The notes under the pieces: model-generated | The model's database searches: none | What the model saw: the letters and a program-made list of their open reading frames with translations, nothing else | Told to the model about the DNA's origin: nothing | Position numbers and translations under genes: made by a program | Assembly (NCBI GenBank): GCA_035293845.1 | Contig: DATGMB010000079.1 | Location: 1 to 23,795, forward strand | DNA: 23,795 nt | From: DATGMB01 sp035293845 | GTDB taxonomy: Bacteria > Acidobacteriota > Terriglobia > Bryobacterales > Bryobacteraceae | Direction of reading: 5' to 3' | Shown: positions 1 to 5,929 of the stretch, piece after piece | Layout: the number at the start of each line of letters is the position of its first letter | How positions within the stretch are numbered: the first letter of the stretch is position 1

Positions 1-254
1 CAGGACGAAGCTCCGGCCAGGGCGACGCCGCAGCATGGAATTCGGGGAAAGAAGACAGAAACAGAGAAGTATCGGCATTCGACAAGCCGGATCTTACCTA
101 GCCCGGAGACGACGTTTACACAAAATTCTTGACAAGACCGGACCGACGAAGGCACCGAGATGCGTGGGTCGGCATTGTGATACCGGAAGCCCTCCGCGAG
201 CAGGATCTCGCCGGAAGGCTTCCTAATCTGGGGCTGAGCCGTGATAGTCCTGGC
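1..254. other. Left-edge stretch without a supported gene
   Basis: No open frame here has a ribosome-binding site, a recognisable product or the codon pattern of the neighbours. The sequence is less GC-rich than the rest (A-rich near 45-75 and 118-135), as expected of intergenic DNA. A minus-strand ATG at 34-36 opens a frame that runs off the left edge after about 12 codons. It has no Shine-Dalgarno sequence, so I cannot tell whether it is a gene start. A TTGACA hexamer at 129-134 (plus) has no matching -10 element at the usual spacing. The right part holds two hairpins, listed separately. Confidence 0.5.
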
Positions 255-258
255 TCAG
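185..258 (-). terminator. Two hairpins at the 3' end of the small secreted protein gene
   Basis: On the minus strand the transcript of the 255-677 gene meets two inverted repeats. The first is a 7-bp perfect stem (CTGAGCC at 234-240 with GGCTCAG at 252-258) that includes the stop codon. The second is nested: GGAAGCC at 185-191 pairs with GGCTTCC at 217-223, enclosing GCGAG at 196-200 paired with CTCGC at 207-211. Neither is followed by a run of T on the minus strand. They could stabilise the 3' end or help Rho-dependent termination, but an intrinsic terminator is not proven. Confidence 0.35.
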
Positions 259-677
259 TGAATCGACGACACCACCAGCTTGCCGTTCGCCATCACGCCT
301 TCGACTGTCGCGTGGATCGGTTTGCCTGCGGCGAGATCTCTACTCCATCGCTTGTTCGTCTTCATTTCCTCTTCCGCGCGCCGCGTGCCCACCAGGTCGA
401 AGCGCACCACGCGCCCGTCGGCCAGCTTGATCCCCAGATTCGCGGTCTTCTCCGTCACGGCGCACTCTCCCGCCGCGCGGTTGGCCGTGCCCTCCGCCGG
501 TTTGGCGGCCCCTTCGGGCGCCGCGCACGCGGTGTCCACCAGAACGCCGCGATAGGTCATGGTCTGCATTTGGGCCGGCTGTTTGGCAGCGGGCTGGGGA
601 GCCGCCTGCGCGGCTTCCTGCGCCGCCGCCAGCGCCGCTCCTACCGAAATGCCGAGTAAAAACAACCCAGTCTTCAT
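255..677 (-). CDS. Small secreted protein of unknown function
   Basis: A 140-residue exported protein. The start at 677 is chosen because AGGAGG lies 7 nt upstream; a frame extended to 695 would overlap the preceding gene and put that site inside the coding region. The N-terminus has a clear signal peptide (residues 1 to about 20, MKTGLF then hydrophobic, ending AAAQ), followed by an Ala/Pro/Gln-rich linker to about residue 37. The mature domain begins with a YRGVLVDTAC-like segment and carries two cysteines (C51, C72), which may form a disulfide. It ends in a beta-rich segment. I recognise the general look of small acidobacterial exported proteins with a 'G-x-L-V-D-x-x-C' segment but no named domain. 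It lies 14 nt downstream of the VWFA gene and is probably co-transcribed with it. Confidence 0.75.
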   Translation of the reverse strand: MKTGLFLLGISVGAALAAAQEAAQAAPQPAAKQPAQMQTMTYRGVLVDTACAAPEGAAKPAEGTANRAAGECAVTEKTANLGIKLADGRVVRFDLVGTRRAEEEMKTNKRWSRDLAAGKPIHATVEGVMANGKLVVSSIH

Positions 678-691
678 GCCTAAGCCTCCTG

Positions 692-1594
692 TCACGGCCG
701 CGCGAAATAGCCCGGCCGTGTGCGTACGCTGGCTCCTGGCACGTTGACGTCCACCGTTATGGTTCGAAACTTCCCGTCTTTTGTGAGATCCAGGGGCTTG
801 TAGCCGATGATGTATTGATTGCGGATTTCATGCGCGATCTCCGGCGTTACGGCCGCGATCGCCCGCGTGCTGCCCGGAAACCAGGCCCGCCCGCCCGTTG
901 CCTGTGTCAATTCTTCCAGGTCCTCCCGCGCCATCGCCGCGCTCGAAGGCTGCTCCTCTCCGAGCAGCCCGATGGCATAAATCGTCACGTTGTTTCGCCG
1001 CGCCGCCTCGGTCAGCGCCGCGCGGCTCGCCATGCTGGCGTTGTCCTCGCCGTCCGTGATCACCACCAGCACGCGCTTGTCGCGCGCGGCGTGCGCTTTC
1101 ATGTGGTCGATCCCCAGCAGCACCGCGTCCCGCATCGCCGTGCCGCCCTGCGGACGTACGTTGCGCACGCTCCGCTCGAGCACATCCAGATCGCTCGTGA
1201 AATCCTGCACCAGCTCCGGCGTCTCGTTGAAGTAGATGGCGGAGACCTCGTCCTGCGTGTTGGAAGCGTGCAGCATCGCCAGCACCGCGGAAATCACGCG
1301 GTCCCGCTTGTTCTTCATGCTGCCGCTGTTGTCTACGATCAGCCCCAGCGAAACCGGCACGTCCTCCTGCCGGAAATAGCTGATCTCCTGCCGCACATTA
1401 TTCTCCCGTACGGTGAACTCGTCCTGCGCGAGCCCCTTCAGCAATTGGCCGCTCGAATCGAACACGGAAACGTTCAGCAGCACCAGGTCCGTGCCCACGC
1501 GGAACGTTGCTTCCGGAACCTTCATCGGCGGCGCGTCCTGCGCCAGGCACGCCGCCGCGAGCGTGGAAAAAAACAACGTAAACCCTACATGCAT
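692..1594 (-). CDS. Secreted VWFA domain protein (TIGR03436-like)
   Basis: A 300-residue exported protein with a von Willebrand factor type A domain. A signal peptide covers residues 1-18 (cleavage after CLA, before Q). An acidobacterial N-terminal module follows, with 'FRVGTDLVLLNVSVFD' and 'L-x-x-DEF-x-V-x-E-N' segments (about 31-75). The A domain (about 80-270) has a complete metal-ion-dependent adhesion site: D88-x-S90-x-S92, T152 and D181 in ITDGED. It ends with YIIGYKP and RPGYFARP, typical of the VWFA-related family of Acidobacteria. The intact MIDAS predicts cation-dependent protein binding at the cell surface or in the periplasm; the partner is unknown. No good Shine-Dalgarno precedes the ATG, but no better in-frame start keeps the signal peptide. 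It is first in a unit with the small secreted protein, and divergent from the LytTR regulator. Confidence 0.88.
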   Translation of the reverse strand: MHVGFTLFFSTLAAACLAQDAPPMKVPEATFRVGTDLVLLNVSVFDSSGQLLKGLAQDEFTVRENNVRQEISYFRQEDVPVSLGLIVDNSGSMKNKRDRVISAVLAMLHASNTQDEVSAIYFNETPELVQDFTSDLDVLERSVRNVRPQGGTAMRDAVLLGIDHMKAHAARDKRVLVVITDGEDNASMASRAALTEAARRNNVTIYAIGLLGEEQPSSAAMAREDLEELTQATGGRAWFPGSTRAIAAVTPEIAHEIRNQYIIGYKPLDLTKDGKFRTITVDVNVPGASVRTRPGYFARP

Positions 1595-1665
1595 CCGCCA
1601 GGCTGGTGCACCCGCATGTCCAACCCGCGATCCACAACCCGCCGCGCTCCTGTTACTCTGCCTAC
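1595..1665. promoter_or_regulatory. Divergent intergenic region between VWFA and LytTR regulator genes
   Basis: The 71 bp between the two divergent starts must hold promoters for both directions unless transcription begins further out. I cannot pick -35/-10 pairs with confidence. No Shine-Dalgarno precedes the LytTR start at 1666 (the upstream bases are pyrimidine-rich), so that message may be leaderless or weakly translated. Confidence 0.35.
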
Positions 1666-2427
1666 ATGGCCCTGCGCGCCGTCATCGTCGACGACGAGGA
1701 ACTCGCCCGCTCGCTGTTGCGCGAGCTGCTCGCCGCCCACCCCGATATCGAAATCGCCGCCGAATGCGCCAACGGTTTCGAGGCCGTGAAAGCCTGCGCG
1801 GAAAACCCGCCGGACCTGCTCTTCCTCGATGTCCAGATGCCCAAGCTCGACGGCTTCGAGGTCCTCGAACTGATCGAGCCAGGCCCCGCCATCGTCTTCA
1901 CCACCGCCTACGACACATACGCCATGCGCGCCTTCGACGCCCATGCCGTCGATTACCTGTTGAAGCCCTTCGGCAAGGAGCGCTTCGACCTCGCGCTCGA
2001 TCGCGCCCGCCAGCGCCTCGGCGAGCGCCGCCTTCCCACCGCGCTCGCCGCCGCCCGTCCGCACGCTGCGCGCCCGCCCCGCATTGTGGTCAAGGACGGC
2101 GCCAAAATCCACATCATTCCGCTCGAAAAGCTCGATTACGTCGAAGCGCAGGACGATTACGTCGCGCTGCACAGCGCCGGCAAGAGCTACCTCAAGCAGC
2201 AGCCGATCGCCGAGCTGGAAGCCTCGCTCGACCCCGCCCGCTTCGTCCGCATTCACCGCTCCGCCATCGTCAACATCGAGCGCCTGGCGCGCATCGAACC
2301 CTACGGCAAGGAGAGCCGCATCGCCATCCTGACCGACGGCGCGCGCCTGCCGGTGAGCCGCTCGGGCTACGCGCGGCTCATGGAGGCCATGGGGGATTCG
2401 CACGGCAGCCGCAGCTCGACGACGTAG
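1666..2427 (+). CDS. LytTR-family response regulator
   Basis: A 253-residue DNA-binding response regulator. The receiver domain (residues about 4-115) has the acidic pair D9/D10, phospho-acceptor D55 in LLFLD, T80 and K100 in LLKPF. The C-terminal LytTR domain (about 137-238) shows IVVKDG, the YVEAQDDYV segment, FVRIHRSAIVN and the final LPVSRSG strand, which inserts into the major groove in this family. The start at 1666 gives the canonical MALRAVIVDDEE beginning; an upstream ATG at 1606 would add 20 poorly conserved residues. The presumed partner is the LytS-type kinase on the opposite strand, whose gene overlaps this 3' end by 61 bp in convergent orientation. Cognate pairs of this type more often share an operon. 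Targets are unknown; the neighbouring VWFA and LiaF-like genes are candidates. Confidence 0.93.
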   Translation: MALRAVIVDDEELARSLLRELLAAHPDIEIAAECANGFEAVKACAENPPDLLFLDVQMPKLDGFEVLELIEPGPAIVFTTAYDTYAMRAFDAHAVDYLLKPFGKERFDLALDRARQRLGERRLPTALAAARPHAARPPRIVVKDGAKIHIIPLEKLDYVEAQDDYVALHSAGKSYLKQQPIAELEASLDPARFVRIHRSAIVNIERLARIEPYGKESRIAILTDGARLPVSRSGYARLMEAMGDSHGSRSSTT

Positions 2428-3422
2428 ACGCCTTCGCGCGGCCCGGCCTGCATGCTCGCGTCCGTCCCGTAGCGCACCCGCAGGCGCCGGCGCACGTTCT
2501 CCAGGCCGAGCCCGGTCTGGGCGGGCGCCGGCATTTCCGGGTCGAACGGGTTCCGCACCGTAATCGACACCTTGCCGTCCGAACGGCTCGCCGCCAGCCG
2601 GATCGCGCCGCCTTCGATCAGCCCGCCGATGCCGTGCTTCACCGCATTTTCGACCAGCGGCTGGAGCAGCAGCGCCGGCACGGCGCACTCTTCGCACTCC
2701 GGCGCGATCTCCATTTCCACCCGCAGCCGGTCGCCGAAGCGCACCCGCTCCACGTCGAGATAGGCGCGCGCCAGCGCCAGCTCGTCGTGGAGCGGGATCA
2801 GTTCGCGGCCGCCGAGCCCCAGGCTGCTGCGCAGAAATTCGGCCAAACGCAGGCACATTTCGCGGGCGCGTGCGCCGTCGAGTGTCGCGAGCGCGCTGAT
2901 CGAATGCAGGCTGTTGAACAGGAAGTGCGGATTGATCTGGAGGCGCAGCGCCTGCAGCTCCGCCTCGCGCGCCAGGGTTTTGGCCTCGGCGATGCGTTTA
3001 TCCGCCTGCAGGGAAGCCTCCACGCCGAGCGCGGTGTAATGCACGCCGGCCGAAAGCAGGTACGCCAGCGTGCCCCCGGCCACCAGCGCCGCCGCCAGAT
3101 TGCCGCTGACGATCGCGGGCCGCCCGACGCTATAGGCGATCGCCGCGGCGGCGCCGGCCAGCAGACAGCCGCCCACGAAACCCGCGGCGGTGAAGGTCAC
3201 CGCCAGCCCGACCGCATTGGCCGGCGTCAGCGGGCGCGCCCGGCAGATCTGCCACGGCGACAGGCAGACGAACGCGAACAGCACGCAGGCCGGCGCGTAA
3301 ACCGCAAGCCGCGCCCACACCGGTGCGCCGGCCGTCCGGCTTGCCGCGGCGAGCATCGCGATGACCGGCGTCCACGCCAGCAGATAGAGCGCCAGGCGCC
3401 GCGTGGTGAGGAGCGGATGCAT
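2367..3422 (-). CDS. LytS-type sensor histidine kinase (His_kinase PF06580)
   Basis: A 351-residue membrane kinase. The N-terminal part (about 10-140) holds four or five hydrophobic segments with short loops, so there is little extracytoplasmic sensor and the signal is probably sensed in or through the membrane. A helical linker (about 141-160) leads to the phospho-acceptor motif LQINPHFLFNSLHS with H166. The ATPase part has the N box LLLQPLVENAVKHG (N259) and a G box GLGLENV (304-310). This is the LytS/YehU architecture that partners LytTR regulators. It lies 36 bp downstream of the LiaF-like gene on the same strand, with no clear Shine-Dalgarno before the ATG, so translation may depend on readthrough from upstream. 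Its last 61 bp are antisense to the regulator's coding end. Confidence 0.93.
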   Translation of the reverse strand: MHPLLTTRRLALYLLAWTPVIAMLAAASRTAGAPVWARLAVYAPACVLFAFVCLSPWQICRARPLTPANAVGLAVTFTAAGFVGGCLLAGAAAAIAYSVGRPAIVSGNLAAALVAGGTLAYLLSAGVHYTALGVEASLQADKRIAEAKTLAREAELQALRLQINPHFLFNSLHSISALATLDGARAREMCLRLAEFLRSSLGLGGRELIPLHDELALARAYLDVERVRFGDRLRVEMEIAPECEECAVPALLLQPLVENAVKHGIGGLIEGGAIRLAASRSDGKVSITVRNPFDPEMPAPAQTGLGLENVRRRLRVRYGTDASMQAGPREGVYVVELRLPCESPMASMSRA

Positions 3423-3458
3423 ATCAGAGCCGCGACCCTAAGGGAGCGGTGGCTTCGT

Positions 3459-4178
3459 CTAATTCTTGATCTCGACACCGCCGAACACCGCGGCGCCTTT
3501 GCAGATCAGTTGCTTGGGATTGGGGTACAGCCGCGGATCCGGGTGCGTGGTGCTGTCGACGTAGCCGCCGAACACGCCCGCGCCCTTCATCACGACGCAC
3601 CACGATTCCGGCACCTTCACCTCGATGCCGCCGAAGACGGCGTTCAGATCGAGAATCGCCGAGTCGCCGCCGATATTGGCGCGCCGGAAGTCCAGCTCGA
3701 AGCCGCCGAACACCGCGTCGTACTTGGCGAACGAGAAATTCTGGTCGGAGATCACCCGCTTGCCGCCGCTGAAAATTGCCGTCTCTTTGAAGAAGCCCCA
3801 CTGCTCATTGCGGATCTGCCGGATGCCGGCAGGCAGTGCCAGGCCGGGATGAAACAGCATCGCCGCGCCGATCGCGATCAGGACCACGGGCCAGAGATCC
3901 CAGAAGGCAACCTCGAGAAATCCCAGACTCTGCGCCAGAAATACGGCGCCCAGTGCGAGCACCACTCCTCCGCCGACGCGCCCGCCGGTGTCCTGTGAAT
4001 CGACGAGCTTGACGACGCCCACCGCGATGAGAATCGCGGGCCAGTAGCGCAGTACTTCCTGCGCGTAGAAGATATGCAGATTGTGAAGCAGAAAAATGGC
4101 GCCGATGGCGATCAGGACGATCGCCGGCACGAGGCGCTCCGCGGCGCCTGCGTCATCGCGGTGAAAGTAAGGATTCAT
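3459..4178 (-). CDS. LiaF-like multi-pass membrane protein with VFGG repeats
   Basis: A 239-residue protein with four hydrophobic segments (about 16-33, 43-60, 70-88, 92-111), matching the LiaI/LiaF-like transmembrane region (DUF5668 type). A soluble domain follows, resembling the C-terminal domain of LiaF (cell-wall-active antibiotic response protein). That domain contains four VFGG motifs (positions 156, 181, 202, 231) plus a diverged AIFSGG at 135, spaced 21-29 residues apart, as in a beta-solenoid. In Firmicutes LiaF restrains the LiaRS system. Here the gene sits directly upstream of a LytS-type kinase, which suggests an analogous accessory sensor role, by inference. The start is preceded by GAGGG at very short spacing. 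Confidence 0.82.
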   Translation of the reverse strand: MNPYFHRDDAGAAERLVPAIVLIAIGAIFLLHNLHIFYAQEVLRYWPAILIAVGVVKLVDSQDTGGRVGGGVVLALGAVFLAQSLGFLEVAFWDLWPVVLIAIGAAMLFHPGLALPAGIRQIRNEQWGFFKETAIFSGGKRVISDQNFSFAKYDAVFGGFELDFRRANIGGDSAILDLNAVFGGIEVKVPESWCVVMKGAGVFGGYVDSTTHPDPRLYPNPKQLICKGAAVFGGVEIKN

Positions 4179-4253
4179 GCCCTCAGCTTAGGGCGCAGAC
4201 GGAAGCAATGCGTGGGGAATTCGGCGAACGCGGCCCGTTTGCCGGTGAATGCA

Positions 4254-4274
4254 GGGCCGGGCATGGCCCGGCCC
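4254..4274 (-). terminator. Perfect GC-rich hairpin downstream of the small exported protein gene
   Basis: GGGCCGGGC (4254-4262) and GCCCGGCCC (4266-4274) form a 9-bp perfect stem with a 3-nt loop, 12 bp beyond the stop codon of the 4287-4544 gene on the minus strand. There is no T run, so it is a structured 3' end rather than a textbook intrinsic terminator. The core recurs at 20973-20990, again just past a minus-strand stop codon, so it may also be a small dispersed repeat. Confidence 0.5.
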
Positions 4275-4286
4275 GTTCGCCGATGC

Positions 4287-4544
4287 TCAGCGCCGGTCGC
4301 AGGCCTCGGCCAGCCGCAATTGTTCGATGGCGGCGTTGGTGGCGCGCATGGCCGCGGCTTTGTGACCGCAGAAATCGTGAGCGGCGGTGCGCATATATTC
4401 CTGCGCGTCGCGCAGCGATTCGAGCGCCGCGTGGATGCGGGGGTGGCGCTCCTGCGGCTCGGTATTCGCCGGCCGCGAGGTGCTGACCACTCCCAGGATC
4501 ATGAGCGCCACCCAGGGCGCAAAGCGTAAGAACTGTCGTCGCAT
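4287..4544 (-). CDS. Small exported helical protein, function unknown
   Basis: An 85-residue protein with a strong start: GGAGGAGAG lies 3-11 nt before the ATG. An N-terminal signal peptide or anchor (about 5-24, FAPWVALMILGVVS) precedes a mature part of about 60 residues predicted to be almost wholly alpha-helical: IHAALESLRDAQEY, then AAHDFCGHKAAAMRATNAAIEQL. The 'H-D-F-C/G-G-H-K/R-x-x-A' pattern resembles small acidobacterial exported proteins I have seen annotated only as hypothetical. One cysteine and several histidines could bind metal, but this is speculative. It has its own presumed promoter region upstream (4545-4640) and a hairpin downstream. Confidence 0.72.
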   Translation of the reverse strand: MRRQFLRFAPWVALMILGVVSTSRPANTEPQERHPRIHAALESLRDAQEYMRTAAHDFCGHKAAAMRATNAAIEQLRLAEACDRR

Positions 4545-4640
4545 GAACTCTCCTCCAGGGGCGGGCGTTTTAGCCCTCCCTTCAGTGGGAAAGTATACGT
4601 TGGAGAGGCGCTCTTGCGATGTGCCGAACCGCCCGCCGCC

Positions 4641-4726
4641 AACGAAAACCGCTTACGATTAGCGGTTTCTGAACGTAGCATCAATGACTTGCAAGGAAAA
4701 ACCGCTAATCTTAAGCGGTTTTCGTT
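4641..4726. repeat. Long inverted repeat whose arms are themselves hairpins
   Basis: Bases 4641-4668 match the reverse complement of 4699-4726 at 27 of 28 positions (the difference is at 4656), separated by a 30-nt spacer. Each arm is also a small palindrome: AAACCGCT/AGCGGTTT at 4646-4653 and 4661-4668, and AAAACCGCT/AGCGGTTTT at 4698-4706 and 4714-4722. The arms can therefore pair with themselves or with each other. This could be a doubled terminator, a REP-pair-like (BIME) element or a structured RNA. It lies between the start of one minus-strand gene and the end of another, and has no coding potential. Confidence 0.75.
4698..4722 (-). terminator. Probable intrinsic terminator of the YncE-like gene
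   Basis: Read on the minus strand, a 9-bp stem (AAAACCGCT/AGCGGTTTT, 7-nt loop) ends in a run of five T, the T run beginning within the stem. It lies about 75 nt past the stop codon at 4799. The plus strand also shows T-rich sequence after the stem (TTTTCGTTTTCG), so it may act in both directions. The stem has only four G-C pairs, which is weak for a GC-rich genome. Confidence 0.5.
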
Positions 4727-4736
4727 TTCGCAGAAG

Positions 4737-4785
4737 GGCGCCGGGACGGAGGAGCGACCCGGAATTTCCTCGGCGTCCCGGCGCC
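4737..4785. repeat. Long GC-rich inverted repeat just past the YncE-like gene
   Basis: GGCGCCGGGACG (4737-4748) is perfectly complementary to 4774-4785, and GAGGA (4749-4753) pairs with TCCTC (4767-4771), giving a stem of about 17 bp with a 2-nt bulge. It begins 13 nt beyond the stop codon of the 4799-5803 gene on the minus strand. It probably protects or terminates that mRNA together with the T-tailed hairpin further on. Confidence 0.65.
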
Positions 4786-4798
4786 TCGGCGGTGGATC

Positions 4799-5803
4799 TT
4801 ACTTCCCGACCACCAGCACGTGGAAGCTGTCCGGGATCACCGGCGGCCGCCCCTTCTTGCCGTCCTTCGGCGGCGGCGCCTGCCCGTACTCGGCGGCCAG
4901 CAGGTAGACCTTGTGGTTCTTCAGATCGACCGTCATGGTCCGCGCGCCGCGCTCGGTCGTCACGGTATCGACCGTCTCGTACTTGCCGTTGACCGGCTTC
5001 ACGATGGCGAGCGAGCCATCGCCCGCGCCGCAGGAGGCAAACGCCAGGCCGGTGCCCGGATCGTAGCCCGCCGCATCCGGGCCATTGCCGATCGCCGCCG
5101 TGCCGACCACCTTCATCGTCGGGATGTCGGTAATCGCCATGACCTTGTCGCAGACCGAGAAGAGCTTCTTGTTCTTCACATCGATGGCCAGGCCGCTCGG
5201 TCCTTCGCAGGGAAGCACGGAGGTGCGGCGGCTGACTTCGTTCTTCGCGGCGTCGATCTCGACCAGCTCGCTCGATCCTTCGAGGTTGGCGTAGACGTGG
5301 CCGGCGCCATCGGCCGCGCAGAATTCCGGCGCGGGGCCGACGGGGAAGCTCTTCAGCACTTCATTCGTCTTAGCGTCGATCGCGGTCGCGTCGTTGCCGG
5401 TGTGGTTGAGGGTGTAGACGCGGTGGGTCTTCGGTTCGTAGCAGATCGCGTCCGGGTTCTTGCCGGTGGCGGGCTCGCCGGTCTTGGCCAGGGTTTTGAT
5501 ATCGAACACCGTCACCGAATTGGACTGGCCGTTGCTGATGAAGCCTTTGCCCAGATCGTCCGCAATGGCGATGCCATGCACGCCGTGCAACTGGCCGATC
5601 GTGCCGACGACCTTACCGGCATCGGGGTCGACGACCTCGACCGCCGTGCCATGCGACACGTACAGCCGCCGGTTCTGGCTGTCCATCGTGAGATAGTCCC
5701 AGCGGCCTTCGCCGCCGATTTTGATCTTGCCGATCACTTTGTAGCCTTCGCCGGCGAAAGCGGCAGCGGCGATGAGGCCCAGGGTGAAGATTTTCGTTTT
5801 CAT
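4799..5803 (-). CDS. Secreted YncE/YVTN-type beta-propeller protein
   Basis: A 334-residue exported protein. The start at 5803 has AAGGAG 6 nt upstream and is followed directly by a signal peptide (MKTKIFTLGLIAAAAFAG). A longer frame to 5893 would be encoded by an intergenic repeat and is rejected. The mature protein has seven repeats of about 40-45 residues, each a 'P-x-A/G-h-x-x-D/E-x-x-x-x-x-h-Y/F' strand set: RRLYVSHG, KGFISNG, HRVYTLNH, GHVYANL, KKLFSVC, GLAFASC, HKVYLLA. This fits a seven-bladed YVTN/YncE propeller. Such proteins act as periplasmic binding or scaffold modules; no ligand can be named. It lies downstream of the RND efflux operon on the same strand, separated by 126 bp containing a long inverted repeat, so it may be independently transcribed. 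Confidence 0.85.
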   Translation of the reverse strand: MKTKIFTLGLIAAAAFAGEGYKVIGKIKIGGEGRWDYLTMDSQNRRLYVSHGTAVEVVDPDAGKVVGTIGQLHGVHGIAIADDLGKGFISNGQSNSVTVFDIKTLAKTGEPATGKNPDAICYEPKTHRVYTLNHTGNDATAIDAKTNEVLKSFPVGPAPEFCAADGAGHVYANLEGSSELVEIDAAKNEVSRRTSVLPCEGPSGLAIDVKNKKLFSVCDKVMAITDIPTMKVVGTAAIGNGPDAAGYDPGTGLAFASCGAGDGSLAIVKPVNGKYETVDTVTTERGARTMTVDLKNHKVYLLAAEYGQAPPPKDGKKGRPPVIPDSFHVLVVGK

Positions 5804-5820
5804 GTCAGGCTCCTTGTTGG

Positions 5821-5906
5821 CTGTGGAAAAGCTGTGGAAACTCAGTGGAAAAACGTGCCGGAAAATCGCGACCGATTTCCACGGCTTTCCCACAGTTTTT
5901 CCACAG
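5821..5906. repeat. Inverted repeat built from TGTGGAAA-type units
   Basis: The left arm (5821-5850) carries three copies of a (C)TGTGGAAA-like unit. The right arm (5876-5906) carries three copies in reverse complement, ending in TTTTTCCACAG. The arms are nearly complementary, with one single-base gap and a few mismatches. The centre (5860-5880) continues with GGAAAATCG/CGATTTCC, so the whole unit can fold into one hairpin. Frames through it encode only Phe/Ser/Trp/Lys-rich nonsense. The unit TTTTCCACA differs by one base from the DnaA-box consensus TTATCCACA. It fills most of the gap between the RND permease and the beta-propeller gene. Confidence 0.75.
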
Positions 5907-5929
5907 CGGGGCGATAGGATTTCGATTGC

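Noticed and set aside
1..36. Start of a minus-strand gene at 36 running off the left edge
   Set aside because: Only about 12 codons are visible, with no ribosome site or family resemblance; this is not enough to call.
129..160. Plus-strand promoter beginning with TTGACA at 129-134
   Set aside because: No -10-like hexamer lies 16-18 bp downstream and no plus-strand gene follows.
1413..3998. Very long plus-strand open frame (861 codons) across the regulator and kinase genes
   Set aside because: It is Arg/Ala/His-rich without any domain and lies over the well-recognised LytTR regulator, LytS kinase and LiaF-like genes. Such frames arise from the GC-rich third positions of real genes.
4641..4726. 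Possible integron attC-type site
   Set aside because: The inverted repeat lacks recognisable R'/R'' core pairs, there is no integron integrase, and no cassette-like array follows.
5804..5893. N-terminal extension of the YncE-like protein
   Set aside because: The extra 30 residues are encoded by the TGTGGAAA repeat and would place the good ribosome site and the signal peptide inside the protein.
5821..5906. Chromosomal replication origin
   Set aside because: The units differ from the DnaA-box consensus, no dnaA, dnaN, gyrB or gidA gene is nearby, and no AT-rich unwinding element is visible. Only a DnaA-like binding possibility is kept.
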